Positions 1 to 8,946 of a stretch of DNA of 64,000 bases are shown piece by piece. This DNA comes from Azospirillum brasilense (GTDB lineage: Bacteria > Pseudomonadota > Alphaproteobacteria > Azospirillales > Azospirillaceae), in assembly GCF_007827815.1 (NCBI RefSeq), contig NZ_VITH01000010.1, positions 1-64,000 on the forward strand, given 5' to 3'. Every line of letters starts with the position of its first letter. Positions within the stretch are counted from its first letter, which is position 1. The notes under the pieces are model-generated. The model was given only the letters and a program-made list of their open reading frames with translations. It was not told the origin of the DNA and did no database searches. Position numbers and translations under genes: made by a program.

Positions 1-2
1 CC

Positions 3-68
3 GCTGTGGAAAACCGGCCCGCCTACGCCAGCTCTGGGGGGCGCTTCGGCGGGCCGGTTCCCCACAGC
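3..68. repeat. Imperfect 21-bp inverted repeat, stem-loop
   Basis: Arms at 3-23 and 48-68 are complementary at 19 of 21 positions, separated by a 24-nt loop. The structure lies just past the stop of the minus-strand gene ending at 82, so it could be that gene's terminator. No T-run is visible because the window ends here. It could equally be part of a repeat continuing to the left. Confidence 0.6.
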
Positions 69-81
69 TCCTACACCACGT

Positions 82-369
82 TCAGGGACGTGACCTGGGA
101 AAGCGCACGATCTCGATTTCGGTCTCCCCGCGTTCCGCCGCCGTGCGCACGGCGCGGGTGAAGCGCTCCTTGGCGTCGGGGCGGATGTGCTGGTGCATGA
201 AGGCGTCGTGGATCGCGGTCTGCTCCTCCTGCCTTTTCTTCTCAAGCTCTTGCGCCTCCTTCCGCCGCGCCATCTCCTGCGCTTCGGTGATCGCGTGGAG
301 ATCCTTGGGCGTGATGAGGGCGCCGCCAAGCGGGGAGGTCTGAGGGGTGGACGGATCGTCTGCGGGCAT
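82..369 (-). CDS. Small charged protein with helical Lys/Glu-rich centre, unknown function
   Basis: This is a 95-residue product that I do not recognise. The centre (about residues 25-55) is rich in Glu, Gln, Lys and Arg and is probably one long helix or coiled coil; the C-terminus ends in basic residues. There is no signal peptide or membrane segment. The ATG at 369 was chosen because GGGAGA lies about 8 nt upstream; a longer reading back to 534 has no such support and a low-complexity Pro/Arg-rich start. The stem-loop at 3-68 follows the stop. That the gene is real rests on the ribosome binding site and plausible composition only. Confidence 0.5.
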   Translation of the reverse strand: MPADDPSTPQTSPLGGALITPKDLHAITEAQEMARRKEAQELEKKRQEEQTAIHDAFMHQHIRPDAKERFTRAVRTAAERGETEIEIVRFPRSRP

Positions 370-548
370 GTCGCATGTCTCCCGGTAAAGGCCGTCGGCC
401 TTGTCGGTTCGGAGTGCGGTTCGTTCAGGGACGTCCCGGACGCCGCACCGCGGCCCGCAAGATCCCGGCGGGACGCGCGTCATGCAGGGTGGCACGCGGA
501 CCGGCGCCCCGTCCATCACCGGCACACCCACCACCCGCGCACGGCAAA

Positions 549-572
549 GCCGCCGCCGGGCTCGGCGGCGGC
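549..572 (-). terminator. Probable intrinsic terminator after the 633-1403 gene
   Basis: A perfect 10-bp GC stem (549-558 with 563-572) has a 4-nt loop and is followed on the minus strand by TTTG. It sits 61 nt past the stop of the minus-strand gene at 633. The T-run is short, so termination may be partial. Confidence 0.55.
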
Positions 573-632
573 TGAAGCGCCTGGGAATGATGAAACGGAG
601 TCTTGGTGCAGGAGCCGGGCGGCGGACTGCCG

Positions 633-1403
633 TTATCCGAAAATCGCCAGCCCGATCACCGTCGCGGCGAAGGCGCCCACGGCCGAAGCGAGGGCGGCGA
701 TGATGGTGGGGGCGTGCGACTTGGCCGACTTGACCTTCAGCGCGTCGTCGAAGCCGCGCAGCGTCGTGTCCATGCGGACGAGGAAGACCTCCAGCCCGGC
801 CACCCGCTCCTGCAGGCTGTGCAGCGCGTCCGACAGGGCAGCCTGCTGCGCCGCGGTGGCTCCGGCTCCGGCCTGGCCGGCGGCGATGCGCTCCTGCGTC
901 TCGCGCAGCAGCCGGGCGATGCCCTGCTGGCCGGCGGCGATCTGCTGGTGGTCGCGGCGGGCGGCGTCCAGCCCGGCGCCGATGCGCACCAGATGCGGGG
1001 CGAGCGTGCGCTCCAGCAGCTTTTCCTCGGCGCTCGGCTGGGCGAAGGTGGCGATCGTGCCGGTGCTGGGCGCAGCGGCCACGGCGACGACGCGCGTTGG
1101 GTCGAGCCCGGCCGGAATCTCAAGATCGGCTTCGAAGGCGTGATGCCCGTCGCCGAAGTTGCCGCCCACCAGATCCTCGCGCGGGCGGTCGGCCAGCGCG
1201 CGCCCCAGGACGATGCTGCGGCCGTCCGGCATCTCGGCGCGGAACTCCACCGTCAGGCGGTCGGCGGGGTAGGAGCGGTCCCAGGCCCAGCCGTAGATCC
1301 GTCCGGCCTGGACGGCGTCCACCCGGCCTTCGATGACGGACGCCGCAGGTTCCGCCGCGACGGGGGTGGAGGACAGGGTATCGGGCGTGGCGACGTCGGG
1401 CAT
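633..1403 (-). CDS. Membrane-anchored protein with a GW-type beta domain and coiled coil, unknown function
   Basis: About 256 residues. The N-terminal third (about residues 25-100) has the pattern GRIYGWAWD followed by alternating hydrophobic strands. It resembles the module seen inside the two GT2-type proteins of this cluster (GLFLAGWVHD at 9775-12120 and GLFVAGWLLD at 5474-7636). The middle (about 125-215) is Gln/Ala-rich and probably coiled coil. A hydrophobic segment at the extreme C-terminus suggests a tail anchor. The ATG at 1403 is used; a GTG at 1412 is the alternative, and neither has a clear ribosome binding site. It is last in the minus-strand glycan cluster, so a role in assembling or anchoring the polymer machinery is an inference. 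Confidence 0.65.
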   Translation of the reverse strand: MPDVATPDTLSSTPVAAEPAASVIEGRVDAVQAGRIYGWAWDRSYPADRLTVEFRAEMPDGRSIVLGRALADRPREDLVGGNFGDGHHAFEADLEIPAGLDPTRVVAVAAAPSTGTIATFAQPSAEEKLLERTLAPHLVRIGAGLDAARRDHQQIAAGQQGIARLLRETQERIAAGQAGAGATAAQQAALSDALHSLQERVAGLEVFLVRMDTTLRGFDDALKVKSAKSHAPTIIAALASAVGAFAATVIGLAIFG

Positions 1404-1430
1404 GGCGGGCACTCGCGGAATGGTTGAATT

Positions 1431-1547
1431 CCCTCTCCCCTCTGGGGAGAGGGTTAGGGTGAGGGGGGTGCGCCTGTGCCGGACGTGCCGCCAAGCACAA
1501 CCCCCTCACCGGCCCTCCGGGCCACCCTCTCCCCAGAGGGGAGAGGG
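1431..1547. repeat. Dispersed intergenic repeat, family A copy 1
   Basis: Both ends are self-complementary blocks (CCCTCTCCCC/GGGGAGAGGG, at 1431-1453 and 1525-1547) that are also inverted copies of each other. The core around 1477-1496 is almost identical to the copy at 35096-35213, in the same orientation. It separates the pyruvyl transferase gene from the downstream membrane-anchored gene. It is REP/MITE-like with no coding capacity. Confidence 0.85.
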
Positions 1548-1584
1548 TTATGAAAGTGCTTTTCTGGAAGAGCGGCAACCGCCG

Positions 1585-2772
1585 TCAGGCCGCCTTGCGC
1601 TGCGGGGTCTTGCGCGCGGTCGGGCTGGGCATGCGGTGCGGGATGTAGTTCTCGTCCAGGAACTCCCGCATGTCGCGGTAGCGCTGGTAGAAGGTGCGGT
1701 TGAACTTCTCGAACAGGCTCTGGTCCCAGTATTCCTCCAGGACGAAGGGCTTGTCGGAGTAGACGTCGTAGCAGGGAATCGCGAAGGTCTCGGCGAACTC
1801 CGCCGTGCGGCTGTCGTAGCTGAAGTAGACCGACGGCGTGCCGTTCGACAGCGCCATCAGGTTGCCGTGCAGGCGGTAGCCCAGCACGAGGTCCTTCGAG
1901 CGCACGATGCTCTCATAGTCGGCGACGACGTCCGAGTACCACAGGCGCGAGCGGTACAGCTCGTCCAGTTCCTCGTCGAAGTACCAGTTCTTCAGCCAGT
2001 TGTTGTTGTGCAGTTCGTCCCAGGCCTCGGCCTTCTGCTCGTCGGTGCCCCAGAGCAGCTTCTTCTCCTCGACCTCGCCCTGCATCATCAGGACGGTGTC
2101 GAAGCGGCGGCTCATGTCCTTGACGAAGTCGCGGTGGCGGGTGAGGTAGGTCTTCACGTCCGGCGAATAGTGGCTGGACACCTCGCGGCGCATCGTGATG
2201 CCGACGTTGCGCACGCTGTCCAGCGACGGCAGGTCGATGCGCAGCTCCGGATCGCGGTTGCGGAAGGCGGTCGGGCAGCCGACGATGCGCACGTTCTTGA
2301 TGCCGAGGTCCCACAGCACTTCGGCGGTGTAGGTGCCGCGCACGCCCAGCGTCGTCGACTTGTCGGCGAACATCTGCCAGATGCGCTTGCTCTCGTCCGA
2401 CAGCGTCAGCTTGCCGGTGGCCGGGGCCTGGGCGCCGACGCCGAAGGCGATGACCGGGATGCGCAGCTTGGACAGCACCTGTTCGGTGCCCTCCGGCCAG
2501 GTCATGTGGTCGTGGATGTAGTTCGACCCGCGCAGGAAGACGTAATCGTATTCGGCATTGGCCCGGTCCACCACCTCCTGCTTGAACTCGCGGATCTCCA
2601 CGACGTCGAGACGGTCGAAGGTCAGCAGCTTCAGCGAGGAATCGTAGACGAAGGCGTCGCCGATGTTGTGGTAATGATTGATGCTACGCTGAATGTTCTG
2701 GTAGCTGTACCACCGCACGCAGTCATGGTCGTAGACTTCGCCGGAGGGAATCATGACTAGGATGTTAGCCAA
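1585..2772 (-). CDS. Polysaccharide pyruvyl transferase family protein
   Basis: A 395-residue protein of the polysaccharide pyruvyl transferase fold (PF04230 family). This family typically transfers pyruvate from phosphoenolpyruvate to a sugar hydroxyl on exopolysaccharide or a glycan precursor. Visible features are an early YVFLRGSNYIHD region, a central FGVGAQAP turn and the hallmark GYRLHGNLMALSNGTPSV near residue 320. The start is a TTG at 2772 with AGGAG 7 nt upstream; the first ATG (2754) would remove six residues and lacks that spacing. It follows the secreted propeller gene at 2836 on the same strand. Family members vary in substrate, so pyruvyl transfer itself is not proven here. Confidence 0.85.
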   Translation of the reverse strand: MANILVMIPSGEVYDHDCVRWYSYQNIQRSINHYHNIGDAFVYDSSLKLLTFDRLDVVEIREFKQEVVDRANAEYDYVFLRGSNYIHDHMTWPEGTEQVLSKLRIPVIAFGVGAQAPATGKLTLSDESKRIWQMFADKSTTLGVRGTYTAEVLWDLGIKNVRIVGCPTAFRNRDPELRIDLPSLDSVRNVGITMRREVSSHYSPDVKTYLTRHRDFVKDMSRRFDTVLMMQGEVEEKKLLWGTDEQKAEAWDELHNNNWLKNWYFDEELDELYRSRLWYSDVVADYESIVRSKDLVLGYRLHGNLMALSNGTPSVYFSYDSRTAEFAETFAIPCYDVYSDKPFVLEEYWDQSLFEKFNRTFYQRYRDMREFLDENYIPHRMPSPTARKTPQRKAA

Positions 2773-2835
2773 TTCAATTCTCCTGGGGTCGGGGTGGTGG
2801 AGGGTTGCGAGGTTCGGGCTTTGTCTTGATGAATT

Positions 2836-3993
2836 TTAGCCGCTTTGGGACGGCTCAACCCGGATCATTATTCGGACCAGATCGCGATCCCTGGTCGGCT
2901 TGCAGTTCTTCTGGGCAAGCCGGGTCAGGTAGAGCCAGGCGTTTCCATCCGTGTCCTCGAAATTCCGGCTTCTGGCGTCCGGATCGAGAATGGCCGGGTA
3001 GTAGAAGGTCTCGTCCACGGCACAATTCTTGTCGGTGAGCAGCGGTGCCGCCCAGGCGAGACGCGGGGCGGACCAGCCGATCAGGTCGGCGGAGGTCGAC
3101 ACCCACACGCCGGACACCGGCTCCGCCCCTTTGCGCTCCGCGCGCCGTCCCGCCATCACCGCGACGTAGAGGCCGCTCGGCGTGTGGCGGACGAGGCTGG
3201 TGACGGTGAAGGGCAGGCGGTCGGGCGGCAGCGGCGCGCAGACCGACGCCTCGGGGTCGGCCTCACCCTGGGTGTAGGGGTCGCGGAAGCGGACGGTGAA
3301 GTCCCGCCCGTCCCACGCCCGCCACGACGCCGGATCCGCGAGGTCGCGGGTGCGCATCAGGCAGACGCCGCGCTTCTGCGCGCCGATGCCCTCGGCAAAG
3401 GCCATGGCGTAGTACCAGCCGTCGCGCTCGACAATGTTGCTCGGCGCGAACAGCCCGGCGCGCTTCCCCAGATCGCCGCGGAAGCGGTAGGGCACCCCGG
3501 CGACGTAGCGCGCCGGTCCGAAGCTCTGCCCGCCGTCGTGCGAGACGGTGAGGGTCAGCGCGTTCCACCAGCAGGCCATGTAGTCGCCGGTCGGGCAGAG
3601 GTCGCGGCGCTTGTGGCCGTGATACTCGTTGTGGACCAGCCCGTAGACGGTCGTGCCGTCCAGCGTGTAGGGCGAGGTCAGCCAGCCCATGTCGTCGAAC
3701 CGCGCCGGGTCGTCGCGCTTGGCCGACTGGAAGACGACGCGACAGCCGTGGTGCAACTCGTTCAGCGACGGGCCGCTGAGGATGCGGGCGCGGGTGTGCG
3801 CGGCGAGCAGCCGGAGGCTGCCGTCCGCCGTCTTCCAGGCGCGCGCCGGGGCGTCCGGCACGTCCCAGTCCTCGCAGGCCTGGGTGCGGTGGTCGTAGAC
3901 GGTCTCAAGCGCGGCGTCCGTGGGGACACTGACGCGGAGGTCGGCGGCGGTGGCGGGGGTTGAGAGGAGGAGGGTGCAGGCGATCAGGGCCAT
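2836..3993 (-). CDS. Secreted beta-propeller-like protein (sialidase/GH43-type fold)
   Basis: A 385-residue protein beginning with a signal peptide (MALIACTLLLSTPATA, cleavage near residue 17). An Asp-box-like SHDGGQSF around residue 170 and repeated strand patterns such as RDGWYYAMAF suggest a five-bladed propeller of the kind used by sialidases, arabinanases and related glycosidases. Several cysteines fit an exported protein. The start at 3993 was chosen because it begins the signal sequence; in-frame upstream sequence is repeat-derived and low complexity. Its place among glycosyltransferases suggests a role in trimming or binding the exported glycan. I cannot identify catalytic residues, so an enzymatic role is uncertain. 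Confidence 0.75.
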   Translation of the reverse strand: MALIACTLLLSTPATAADLRVSVPTDAALETVYDHRTQACEDWDVPDAPARAWKTADGSLRLLAAHTRARILSGPSLNELHHGCRVVFQSAKRDDPARFDDMGWLTSPYTLDGTTVYGLVHNEYHGHKRRDLCPTGDYMACWWNALTLTVSHDGGQSFGPARYVAGVPYRFRGDLGKRAGLFAPSNIVERDGWYYAMAFAEGIGAQKRGVCLMRTRDLADPASWRAWDGRDFTVRFRDPYTQGEADPEASVCAPLPPDRLPFTVTSLVRHTPSGLYVAVMAGRRAERKGAEPVSGVWVSTSADLIGWSAPRLAWAAPLLTDKNCAVDETFYYPAILDPDARSRNFEDTDGNAWLYLTRLAQKNCKPTRDRDLVRIMIRVEPSQSG

Positions 3994-4001
3994 GGTGCAT
4001 T

Positions 4002-4103
4002 GCCCCCTCCCTAACCCTCCCCCGCCTTTGGCGGTGGAGGGAACTGCCGCCGCTCTGCTCCCGCCCCCTCTCCCGCGCAGCGGGGGAGGGTTGGGGAGGG
4101 GGC
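4002..4103. repeat. Dispersed intergenic repeat, family B copy 1
   Basis: The ends read GCCCCCTCCCTAACCCTCCC and its near-complement, GGGAGGGTTGGGGAGGGGGC, around GC-rich inner hairpins. Three more copies lie at 20473, 25871 and 40564. It sits immediately before the start of the secreted propeller gene and may affect its translation. Confidence 0.85.
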
Positions 4104-4130
4104 CACGGTTGTCCTGCACGAACATCCCCA

Positions 4131-5444
4131 TCACGGCTTCTGCGCCACCGCCCGCTCGGGCATCGACACGGCACCGCCGCCCGCGTTCGCGATCAGCGCG
4201 TCGAACACGTCGGCGTGGCGGCGGGCGCTTTCCGCGCGGTCGATGGGGCGGCGGATGCGCATGCGCAGGCGGTCCCACAGCTCCGGCGTGGTCAGAGCCT
4301 CGGTCAGACGGTCCACCAGATCCTCGACGCTGGCGTTGCGGAAATGCAGGCCGTCCACGCCGTGGGTGACCTTCTCGCCCATGCCGCCGATGTTGCTGGA
4401 GATAATCGGGCGGCCGTGCAGGAAGGCTTCCTGGATCACCACCGGCGAGTTCTCCCACCAGATGGACGGCATCACCACCCAGTCCACGTCCTTCATCAGG
4501 CCGGGCAGTTCGGCGGAGCGGTAGCTGCCGTAGAAGCGCACGCGGTCGCCGGCGCGCTCCACCGCCTCGTTGAATTTCTTCTGGTAGGCCTCGGGCTGGC
4601 GCTCCAGGTTGCCGCCGAAGATCATCAGCGCGCCGTCCTCGCCCCAGGCCTTCTCGGAGACCCGGCCGATCGCCTCGACCAGCACATGGGCGCCCTTGAA
4701 CTCGGTGAGCTGGCCGAAGAAGGCGAAGCGGTTGCGCTTGCCGCCGCGGGCCAGCGGGCGGGGCGGGGCGATGCCCTCGACGGTCAGGCCGTTCTCGATC
4801 ATGCGGAACTTCTCGCGGGGCAGGCCCCAGTCGACGTAGCGGTCGATCAGGAAGTTCGACGGGCTGACGTAGAAGTCCGCCTGCTCCAGGAAGGTCTTCA
4901 GGAACAGCTCACGCTTGAAGAACTGCGCCTCGCCGATGTGCGGGAAGCAGCCGGCGCAGTCGGCCGGGCTGGCGCGGTAGCACAGCGTGTTGCGGCTGGT
5001 CTTCACCATCTGGCCGTGGTGGTGGCAGATGGACAGATACTCGTGGAAGGTCACCACGATCGGCACGCGGGGCAGGGCCTGCCGGATCGCCTGGATCGTC
5101 TCGATGCCCAGACCCAGGAAATGGTGGAAGTTCACCACGTCCGGCTGGAGGTCACGGACGTAGCGGACGAAGTCCTTCTCCAGCCCCGGCAGGTTGCGGT
5201 TCGACAGCCGGAAATGGTCGTAGTCGTTGGCGTAGTAGAGGACCTCCCGCTCCTTCTGGCGCAGCGCCATCAGGGCGGAGCTGCCGTGCGGCGTGACCGG
5301 CGGGGAGGTGCGGGCCAGGTAATGGCTCTCCCAGCCCGGCAGGTCGTGCAGCCCCTGGTGCAGGTTGTAGGAGGCGACCTCCGCGCCGCCCAGCGAGAAG
5401 GCGGGATGGCCGTGGCTGATGATCAGGACGCGCTTGTTGCTCAT
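4131..5444 (-). CDS. GT4-family glycosyltransferase
   Basis: A 437-residue two-domain retaining glycosyltransferase (GT-B fold). The N-terminal acceptor domain shows a Gly-rich loop (FSLGGAEVASYNL). The C-terminal donor domain shows FFGQLTEFKGAHVLVEA (about residue 250), then SIWWENSPVVIQEAFLHGRP, containing the family's EX7E-like region, and GGMGEKVTHGVDGLHF. A cysteine-rich loop (CYRASPADCAGCF) may bind metal. It is the same length as, and clearly paralogous to, the GT4 at 7633-8946. The two flank the GT2-like gene 5474-7636, which ends 29 bp upstream of this start. Nucleotide-sugar donor and acceptor are unknown. Confidence 0.92.
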   Translation of the reverse strand: MSNKRVLIISHGHPAFSLGGAEVASYNLHQGLHDLPGWESHYLARTSPPVTPHGSSALMALRQKEREVLYYANDYDHFRLSNRNLPGLEKDFVRYVRDLQPDVVNFHHFLGLGIETIQAIRQALPRVPIVVTFHEYLSICHHHGQMVKTSRNTLCYRASPADCAGCFPHIGEAQFFKRELFLKTFLEQADFYVSPSNFLIDRYVDWGLPREKFRMIENGLTVEGIAPPRPLARGGKRNRFAFFGQLTEFKGAHVLVEAIGRVSEKAWGEDGALMIFGGNLERQPEAYQKKFNEAVERAGDRVRFYGSYRSAELPGLMKDVDWVVMPSIWWENSPVVIQEAFLHGRPIISSNIGGMGEKVTHGVDGLHFRNASVEDLVDRLTEALTTPELWDRLRMRIRRPIDRAESARRHADVFDALIANAGGGAVSMPERAVAQKP

Positions 5445-5473
5445 GGTCGGGCCGATCTCGAATAGGGCTGGGT

Positions 5474-7636
5474 TCAGGCGGCGGCGCGGGCGGACCAGAT
5501 GTCCTCGAAGCTCCAGCGGTCCACCATGGCGCCGGCGCGGCGCCAGCGGTCGGCGTGCGCGTCGCGCGGCTGCTCGTCCAGCGCCACCAGGGTGACGCGG
5601 GGCAGCCAGACGCAGGCCCCGCCCAACGCGCGCAGGCGCAGGCAGAGGTCCAGCCCCTTGTGGTCGGCCCCCATGTAGGAGCCCATCGTCGCCAGCGCCC
5701 GGACCAGCGCGTCCTTGGGCAGCAGCGCGCATTCCGGGGCGGCGGCGTCCACCGCCGCGGCGTCCTGCTCCTTCAGCCAGTCGCGCGGGTAGCCGGCGAA
5801 GCGGCGCTCGAAGGTCTTGGCTCCGTCCGAATCCTCCACCGCCATGATGCCGGCGAAGCGGATCGAATGGTCCTCGTAGAGCAGCGTCGGGCTGACCATC
5901 ACCGGCCCGCCGGACTTGCGCGATACCCGTTCCAGCGCCGACAGCCAGCCCTTCTCGGTCGGCAGCACGGAGGGGGAGAGCGTCAGCACCCGCTCGCCGC
6001 GGGCGTGGGGCAGGGCGGCGGCCATCGCCTCGAAGGCGTCGGTGGCGTCGGGCGCGGCGACGAAGGTGACGGCCATGCGGTAGAAGGCGGCGGCCTGACG
6101 GACCGCCCCGCCCAGCCGCTCGTGCGTGCCGGCGGCGGCGACCACCAGCAGTTCGGTCTCGGCGAAGTCCGGGTCGATGGCGAGACGGGCGATGTTGAGG
6201 TCCACGTCCTCGCGACCGTCGGTCACCGGCAGGATCACCGAGACGCGCGGCGCCTTCACCGGATGGCCCATCGGGTGAACGCCGGTCGACGGCAATGCAC
6301 CGGAGCGGGCGCGGGCGGTGCGCAGCATCGGGCCGACATGGCGGGCGATCAGCGTGTCGATGGACGGGCTGTCCAGGTTGACCAGCGACAGCATGCGGCG
6401 CAGCGCCTCCGGGGCCGGCGGCAGGCAGCTCAGCGGCAGGAAGGCGAAGCGGTCGTCGGCCAGCTCCAGCTCCAGATGGAACTCGGCGCCCGGGGGCAGG
6501 CCCGACGGCTCGGCGGCGAAGGCGGTGAAGCCATGCTGGTCCTGGCCGGGGATCATGCGCCCGGCGAACAGACCGTCATGCTGGAAGGCTTCCGTCACGT
6601 CGCGGCGGGCCAGACGCGACCAGCCCTCGTCGAGCCGGACGGCGACGCCCGGCCCCTTCAGCGTGACGGCGCGGACCTGCCGCGTCGGGTCGAGCAGCCA
6701 GCCGGCGACGAACAGCCCGGCCCCCGGCACGCGCAGCGCCATGTCCAGCCCGGTCCGCACCGGGATGTCGAGGCGTGACACCGTTTCCGCACCGTCGTAG
6801 CGCGACGCGGCGATGCGCGTCATCCGCTGGCGCGTCTCGGCGTCCCGGATGTTGCCCAGCATGTCGCGCACATGGGCGGAGGCCACGCCATCGGGCAGGA
6901 TGGTGCGGTGCTCGAAGATCTCCAGATGGCGCCAGCCCTCGGCGGCGCGGTAGTGGATGCGGCGGATGGCGGTGGGAAGCGGGGTCTGGTCGGTCAGCAC
7001 CGCCATCACGCCCGACGCCTCCGGCGGCAGGTCGGGGCGGGCGAAGGCTCCGGCGGTGGCGCGGTAGGCGGCGGTCTCCTCCGCCTCGATCAGGATCTTC
7101 TGGGCGCCGTTGCGGAAGCTGCGCGCCCAGCCCTGGAGCATCAGGCTGCCGTCGCGGAAGCGACCGAACACCTCGGCGAAGCCGTCCGGCTGCGACACCT
7201 CCTGGGCGAGGCCCGAGAGCAGGCGGCCGATGCGGTCGGACTCGCCCTCCGACGAGGCGGCGAGCTGGATCGCGAAATCCAGCGCCACGGCCAGCGCGCC
7301 GGGCTGGAAGCCCTTCAGCGCCGAGACGAGGTGCGACGGGTTGGTGCGGACGTTGGACAGGCGCGGCAGGACGAGGCGTTCCCCCGTCTCGTCCGCCAAC
7401 TCGACGCGCGACGGGCGCATCTGCGCCAACCCCGGCACGCGGATGCCGCCGAGGAACCAGCGCTCGCCCTCCGCATCGGCCCAGGAGCGTCCGGCGTAGC
7501 GGCCCTCCACCGACCCGTCGAGATGCACGGCGCCCTGCGCGGGCAGCGCCCGGTCGATGGCGCCGAACAGGACGAGCGTGTCGTCGTCAAGAAGAATGGC
7601 CGCCGTGATGTCGGCCTTGGTGATCGGTTCCTTCAT
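5474..7636 (-). CDS. GT2-like protein with a degenerate catalytic motif (probable pseudo-glycosyltransferase)
   Basis: A 720-residue protein. Residues 1-300 form a poorly recognisable alpha/beta region, about 305-420 carry the GLFVAGWLLD beta module, and about 464-700 show a GT-A/GT2 domain starting RVSVILPVTDG. At the position where the paralogue at 9775 has LNSDVIP, this one has LSPSVLP (about residues 550-558), so the metal-binding aspartate is missing. The later EDSDLCLRIRKAG block is also altered (HKGLDLCLRLRALG). The ATG at 7636 overlaps the upstream GT4 stop by 4 bp and has GGGGAG 9 nt upstream. A scaffold or regulatory partner of an active transferase is the likeliest role (inference). 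Confidence 0.8.
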   Translation of the reverse strand: MKEPITKADITAAILLDDDTLVLFGAIDRALPAQGAVHLDGSVEGRYAGRSWADAEGERWFLGGIRVPGLAQMRPSRVELADETGERLVLPRLSNVRTNPSHLVSALKGFQPGALAVALDFAIQLAASSEGESDRIGRLLSGLAQEVSQPDGFAEVFGRFRDGSLMLQGWARSFRNGAQKILIEAEETAAYRATAGAFARPDLPPEASGVMAVLTDQTPLPTAIRRIHYRAAEGWRHLEIFEHRTILPDGVASAHVRDMLGNIRDAETRQRMTRIAASRYDGAETVSRLDIPVRTGLDMALRVPGAGLFVAGWLLDPTRQVRAVTLKGPGVAVRLDEGWSRLARRDVTEAFQHDGLFAGRMIPGQDQHGFTAFAAEPSGLPPGAEFHLELELADDRFAFLPLSCLPPAPEALRRMLSLVNLDSPSIDTLIARHVGPMLRTARARSGALPSTGVHPMGHPVKAPRVSVILPVTDGREDVDLNIARLAIDPDFAETELLVVAAAGTHERLGGAVRQAAAFYRMAVTFVAAPDATDAFEAMAAALPHARGERVLTLSPSVLPTEKGWLSALERVSRKSGGPVMVSPTLLYEDHSIRFAGIMAVEDSDGAKTFERRFAGYPRDWLKEQDAAAVDAAAPECALLPKDALVRALATMGSYMGADHKGLDLCLRLRALGGACVWLPRVTLVALDEQPRDAHADRWRRAGAMVDRWSFEDIWSARAAA

Positions 7637-8946
7637 CCCGCGATGCTCCCCGCAATCGAGCCCTGCCCATGTGTTTGCCCATGCGATCCCCCCGGACCAT
7701 TCATTATGTCGTCATAGAGAATGACGTGTTTTTCGGCGGACTCTTCGGTCGTCGGGACCGCCGGCATGTTGGAGACGAGCCGGTCCCAAAGCCCCGGCTC
7801 GGTCATCGCGCGCGTCATCACGCGCGCCAGATCCGCGGCGTCCCCCGCCCGGAAATGCAGCCCGTCCACCCCATCGGTCACCGATTCCGCCATGCCGCCG
7901 ATGCCGCTGCAGATGACCGGACGGCGGTGCTGGAAGGCTTCGCGGATGACCAGCGGGGCGTTCTCCCACCAGATCGACGGCATCACCACCCAATCGGCGG
8001 CGGCCATCAGCTCGGGCATCTCCTCGCGCCGGTAGGGACCGTGGCGGACGGCGGTGCCGCGGGCGCCCTTGAAGCCCTGCTCGACCTTGTCCTTGAAGGC
8101 ATCGGTCTGGAAGGGCGCGCCGCCATGGACGGCCAGCGTCAGGTCCTGCCCCTGCTTCTCCAGCCGGGCGGCGGCGTCCAGCGCGACGGTGATCCCCTTG
8201 AAGGGATTCAGGTTGCCGAAATAGGCGAAGGCGTTGCGCGGCGCGCCCGCGGGCAGCGGCCGGTGCGGCGCCGGACGGACCGCCGGGCGCCCGTTCTCCA
8301 TGACGGAAATGCTGTCCGGGTCGATGCCCCAGGCGATGTAGCGGTCGCGCAGGAAGGCGCTGGGTGCCAGGAAATGATCGACCAGCCCGAACATCGCCTT
8401 GATGTGCTTGTCGCGCAGCACGAACTGGTCGGCCGGCCGGTCGGGGAAGCAGCGGTGGCAGGCGTCGGGCGAGGCCATGCGGCAAAGGGCATGGCCGTTC
8501 GTCGTCACCATCTGCCCGTCGTTGGCGCAGATCGGGTAGTAGTCGTGCAGCGTGTAGACGATGCGCGCCCGCGGGCAGACGCGGCGGATCAGGAACAGCA
8601 TCTCCACACCCAGCAGCAAGGTGTGGTGGATGTGCACGATGTCCGGCTGGAAGGCGCGCAGCAGGTTCGACAGGTCGGGCACGATGCCGTGCAGGTCGAT
8701 CTGGCTCTGGAAGAAGTGATCGAAATGCCCGGCCCACAGCACCACCTCGTCGGCGCTGCGACCCAGCGTCTGGAGGTTGGTTCCGGGCTTGCGGTCGCGG
8801 TGGACGCCGTTGGTGCAGGCGAGGAACAGGGCCTCCGCCCCCTTGGCCTTCAGGCTGCCGAACAGCTCGTGCGCGAAGATCTCCGTGCCGCCGGGGTGCA
8901 GGCTGGGGTGGTTGTGGGCGACGACGAGGACGCGGGGCAGGCTCAT
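7633..8946 (-). CDS. GT4-family glycosyltransferase (paralogue)
   Basis: A 437-residue GT-B enzyme, paralogue of the GT4 at 4131-5444. It shows the N-terminal HPGGTEIFAHELF loop, an HDYYPICANDGQM segment, a CRMASPDACHRCF Cys-rich loop, and donor-domain motifs YFGNLNPFKGITVALDA and SIWWENAPLVIREAFQHRRP followed by GVDGLHF. The start at 8946 overlaps the methyltransferase stop by 4 bp (ATGA) and has AAGGAGG 8 nt upstream. The 3' end overlaps the next gene's start by 4 bp in the same way, indicating translational coupling. The sugar transferred is unknown. Confidence 0.92.
   Translation of the reverse strand: MSLPRVLVVAHNHPSLHPGGTEIFAHELFGSLKAKGAEALFLACTNGVHRDRKPGTNLQTLGRSADEVVLWAGHFDHFFQSQIDLHGIVPDLSNLLRAFQPDIVHIHHTLLLGVEMLFLIRRVCPRARIVYTLHDYYPICANDGQMVTTNGHALCRMASPDACHRCFPDRPADQFVLRDKHIKAMFGLVDHFLAPSAFLRDRYIAWGIDPDSISVMENGRPAVRPAPHRPLPAGAPRNAFAYFGNLNPFKGITVALDAAARLEKQGQDLTLAVHGGAPFQTDAFKDKVEQGFKGARGTAVRHGPYRREEMPELMAAADWVVMPSIWWENAPLVIREAFQHRRPVICSGIGGMAESVTDGVDGLHFRAGDAADLARVMTRAMTEPGLWDRLVSNMPAVPTTEESAEKHVILYDDIMNGPGGSHGQTHGQGSIAGSIAG

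Noticed and set aside
370..632. Possible extra gene in the gap upstream of the first small protein
   Set aside because: Candidate frames are Pro/Arg-rich with no ribosome binding site, and the gap holds a terminator-like hairpin (549-572).
4131..5732. Longer N-terminus of the GT4 gene extending into the GT2-like gene
   Set aside because: The extra sequence is the neighbour's codons in another frame; the ATG at 5444 begins the expected glycosyltransferase fold and gives the same length (437) as its paralogue.
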